Source: Methanoregula sp.
GTDB lineage: Archaea; Halobacteriota; Methanomicrobia; Methanomicrobiales; Methanospirillaceae
DNA length: 41,269 nt
Reading direction: 5' to 3'
NCBI GenBank assembly: GCA_030694985.1
Contig: JAUYTV010000039.1
Span: 1 to 41,269 of the forward strand
This document shows positions 41,205-41,269 of the stretch, one piece after another. The notes under the pieces were generated by a model, which worked only from the letters and a program-made list of their open reading frames with translations, had not been told where the DNA came from and did not search any database. A program made the position numbers and the translations under genes. Within the stretch, counting starts at the first letter, position 1. Every line of letters begins with the position of its first letter.

Positions 41205-41269
41205 AATGAAGTAAACAACCCTTTTGGCATCCTCATAGACCTGCTCTCATCCGGGCTCTATACGGGCTT
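41205..41269. repeat. 65-bp direct repeat, copy 2 (cut by window end)
   Basis: This is a second copy of 40951-41015, with one mismatch. It runs to the last base of the window, so its full length cannot be seen. Between the copies, 41130-41180 shares further short pieces (ACCGGCCTTA, GTTTTTCC) with 41040-41070, which hints at larger and older duplication. Confidence 0.85.

Noticed and set aside
1-41269. CRISPR array, tRNA or rRNA
   Set aside because: No regularly spaced repeats, cloverleaf or rRNA-like sequence seen on reading the intergenic regions.

Overview
The window is chromosomal DNA from a hydrogenotrophic methanogenic archaeon. It carries a complete methyl-coenzyme M reductase operon, heterodisulfide reductase with MvhD, formylmethanofuran:tetrahydromethanopterin formyltransferase, coenzyme B biosynthesis genes and archaeal aIF1A. 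The style of the Mcr proteins, an hdr-mvhD cluster with no mvhAG next to it, and several small lineage-type proteins suggest Methanomicrobiales, probably close to Methanoregula. That placement is by recall of family sequences, not by a search.

Layout. (1) 1-11 kb, minus strand: mcrBDCGA, then a second unit polyferredoxin-hdrC-hdrB-hdrA-mvhD. Together these release methane and recycle the CoM-S-S-CoB heterodisulfide. (2) 11.2-12.1 kb, plus strand: ftr, transcribed divergently from the hdr unit across a 350-bp region with two clear palindromes. (3) 12.2-20.4 kb, plus strand: a tightly overlapping nine-gene unit: methanogenesis marker 11, a radical SAM protein, an IorA-like TPP enzyme, aksA, aksD, aksE, an uncharacterised 266-aa protein, aksF and a cupin. 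The Aks enzymes make 2-oxosuberate, the carbon chain of coenzyme B. The other members are candidates for the unassigned later steps (decarboxylation, thiol formation). This is the most interesting system in the window. (4) 20.7-22.5 kb: a small accessory patch with a VapBC-type pair, a lone AbrB antitoxin-like gene bracketed by a 55-bp direct repeat of a neighbouring gene's 3' end, and an ArcS-related protein. (5) 22.7-34 kb: housekeeping and stress genes: zinc-ribbon protein, CheC, DUF2179 membrane protein, MsrB, Fe-S aldo/keto reductase, UvsE, MntP, rubrerythrin-like protein, RNase III-like protein, CorA-like fragment, MFS transporter, secreted protein and a 734-aa TPR protein. (6) 34-41.3 kb: a structured RNA-like element, aIF1A with an apparent ATT start codon, an Nre repair protein and a Y-family polymerase, then a gene-poor AT-rich stretch, a CocE/NonD-type lipoprotein hydrolase, a small lipoprotein and two copies of a dispersed repeat at the window edge.

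How it works together: the first half is the terminal part of methanogenesis plus the synthesis of its thiol cofactor. Mcr uses coenzyme B and makes CoM-S-S-CoB. Hdr reduces that disulfide. The aks unit supplies coenzyme B. Several leader hairpins and palindromes lie upstream of these units. I see no tRNA, rRNA or CRISPR array.
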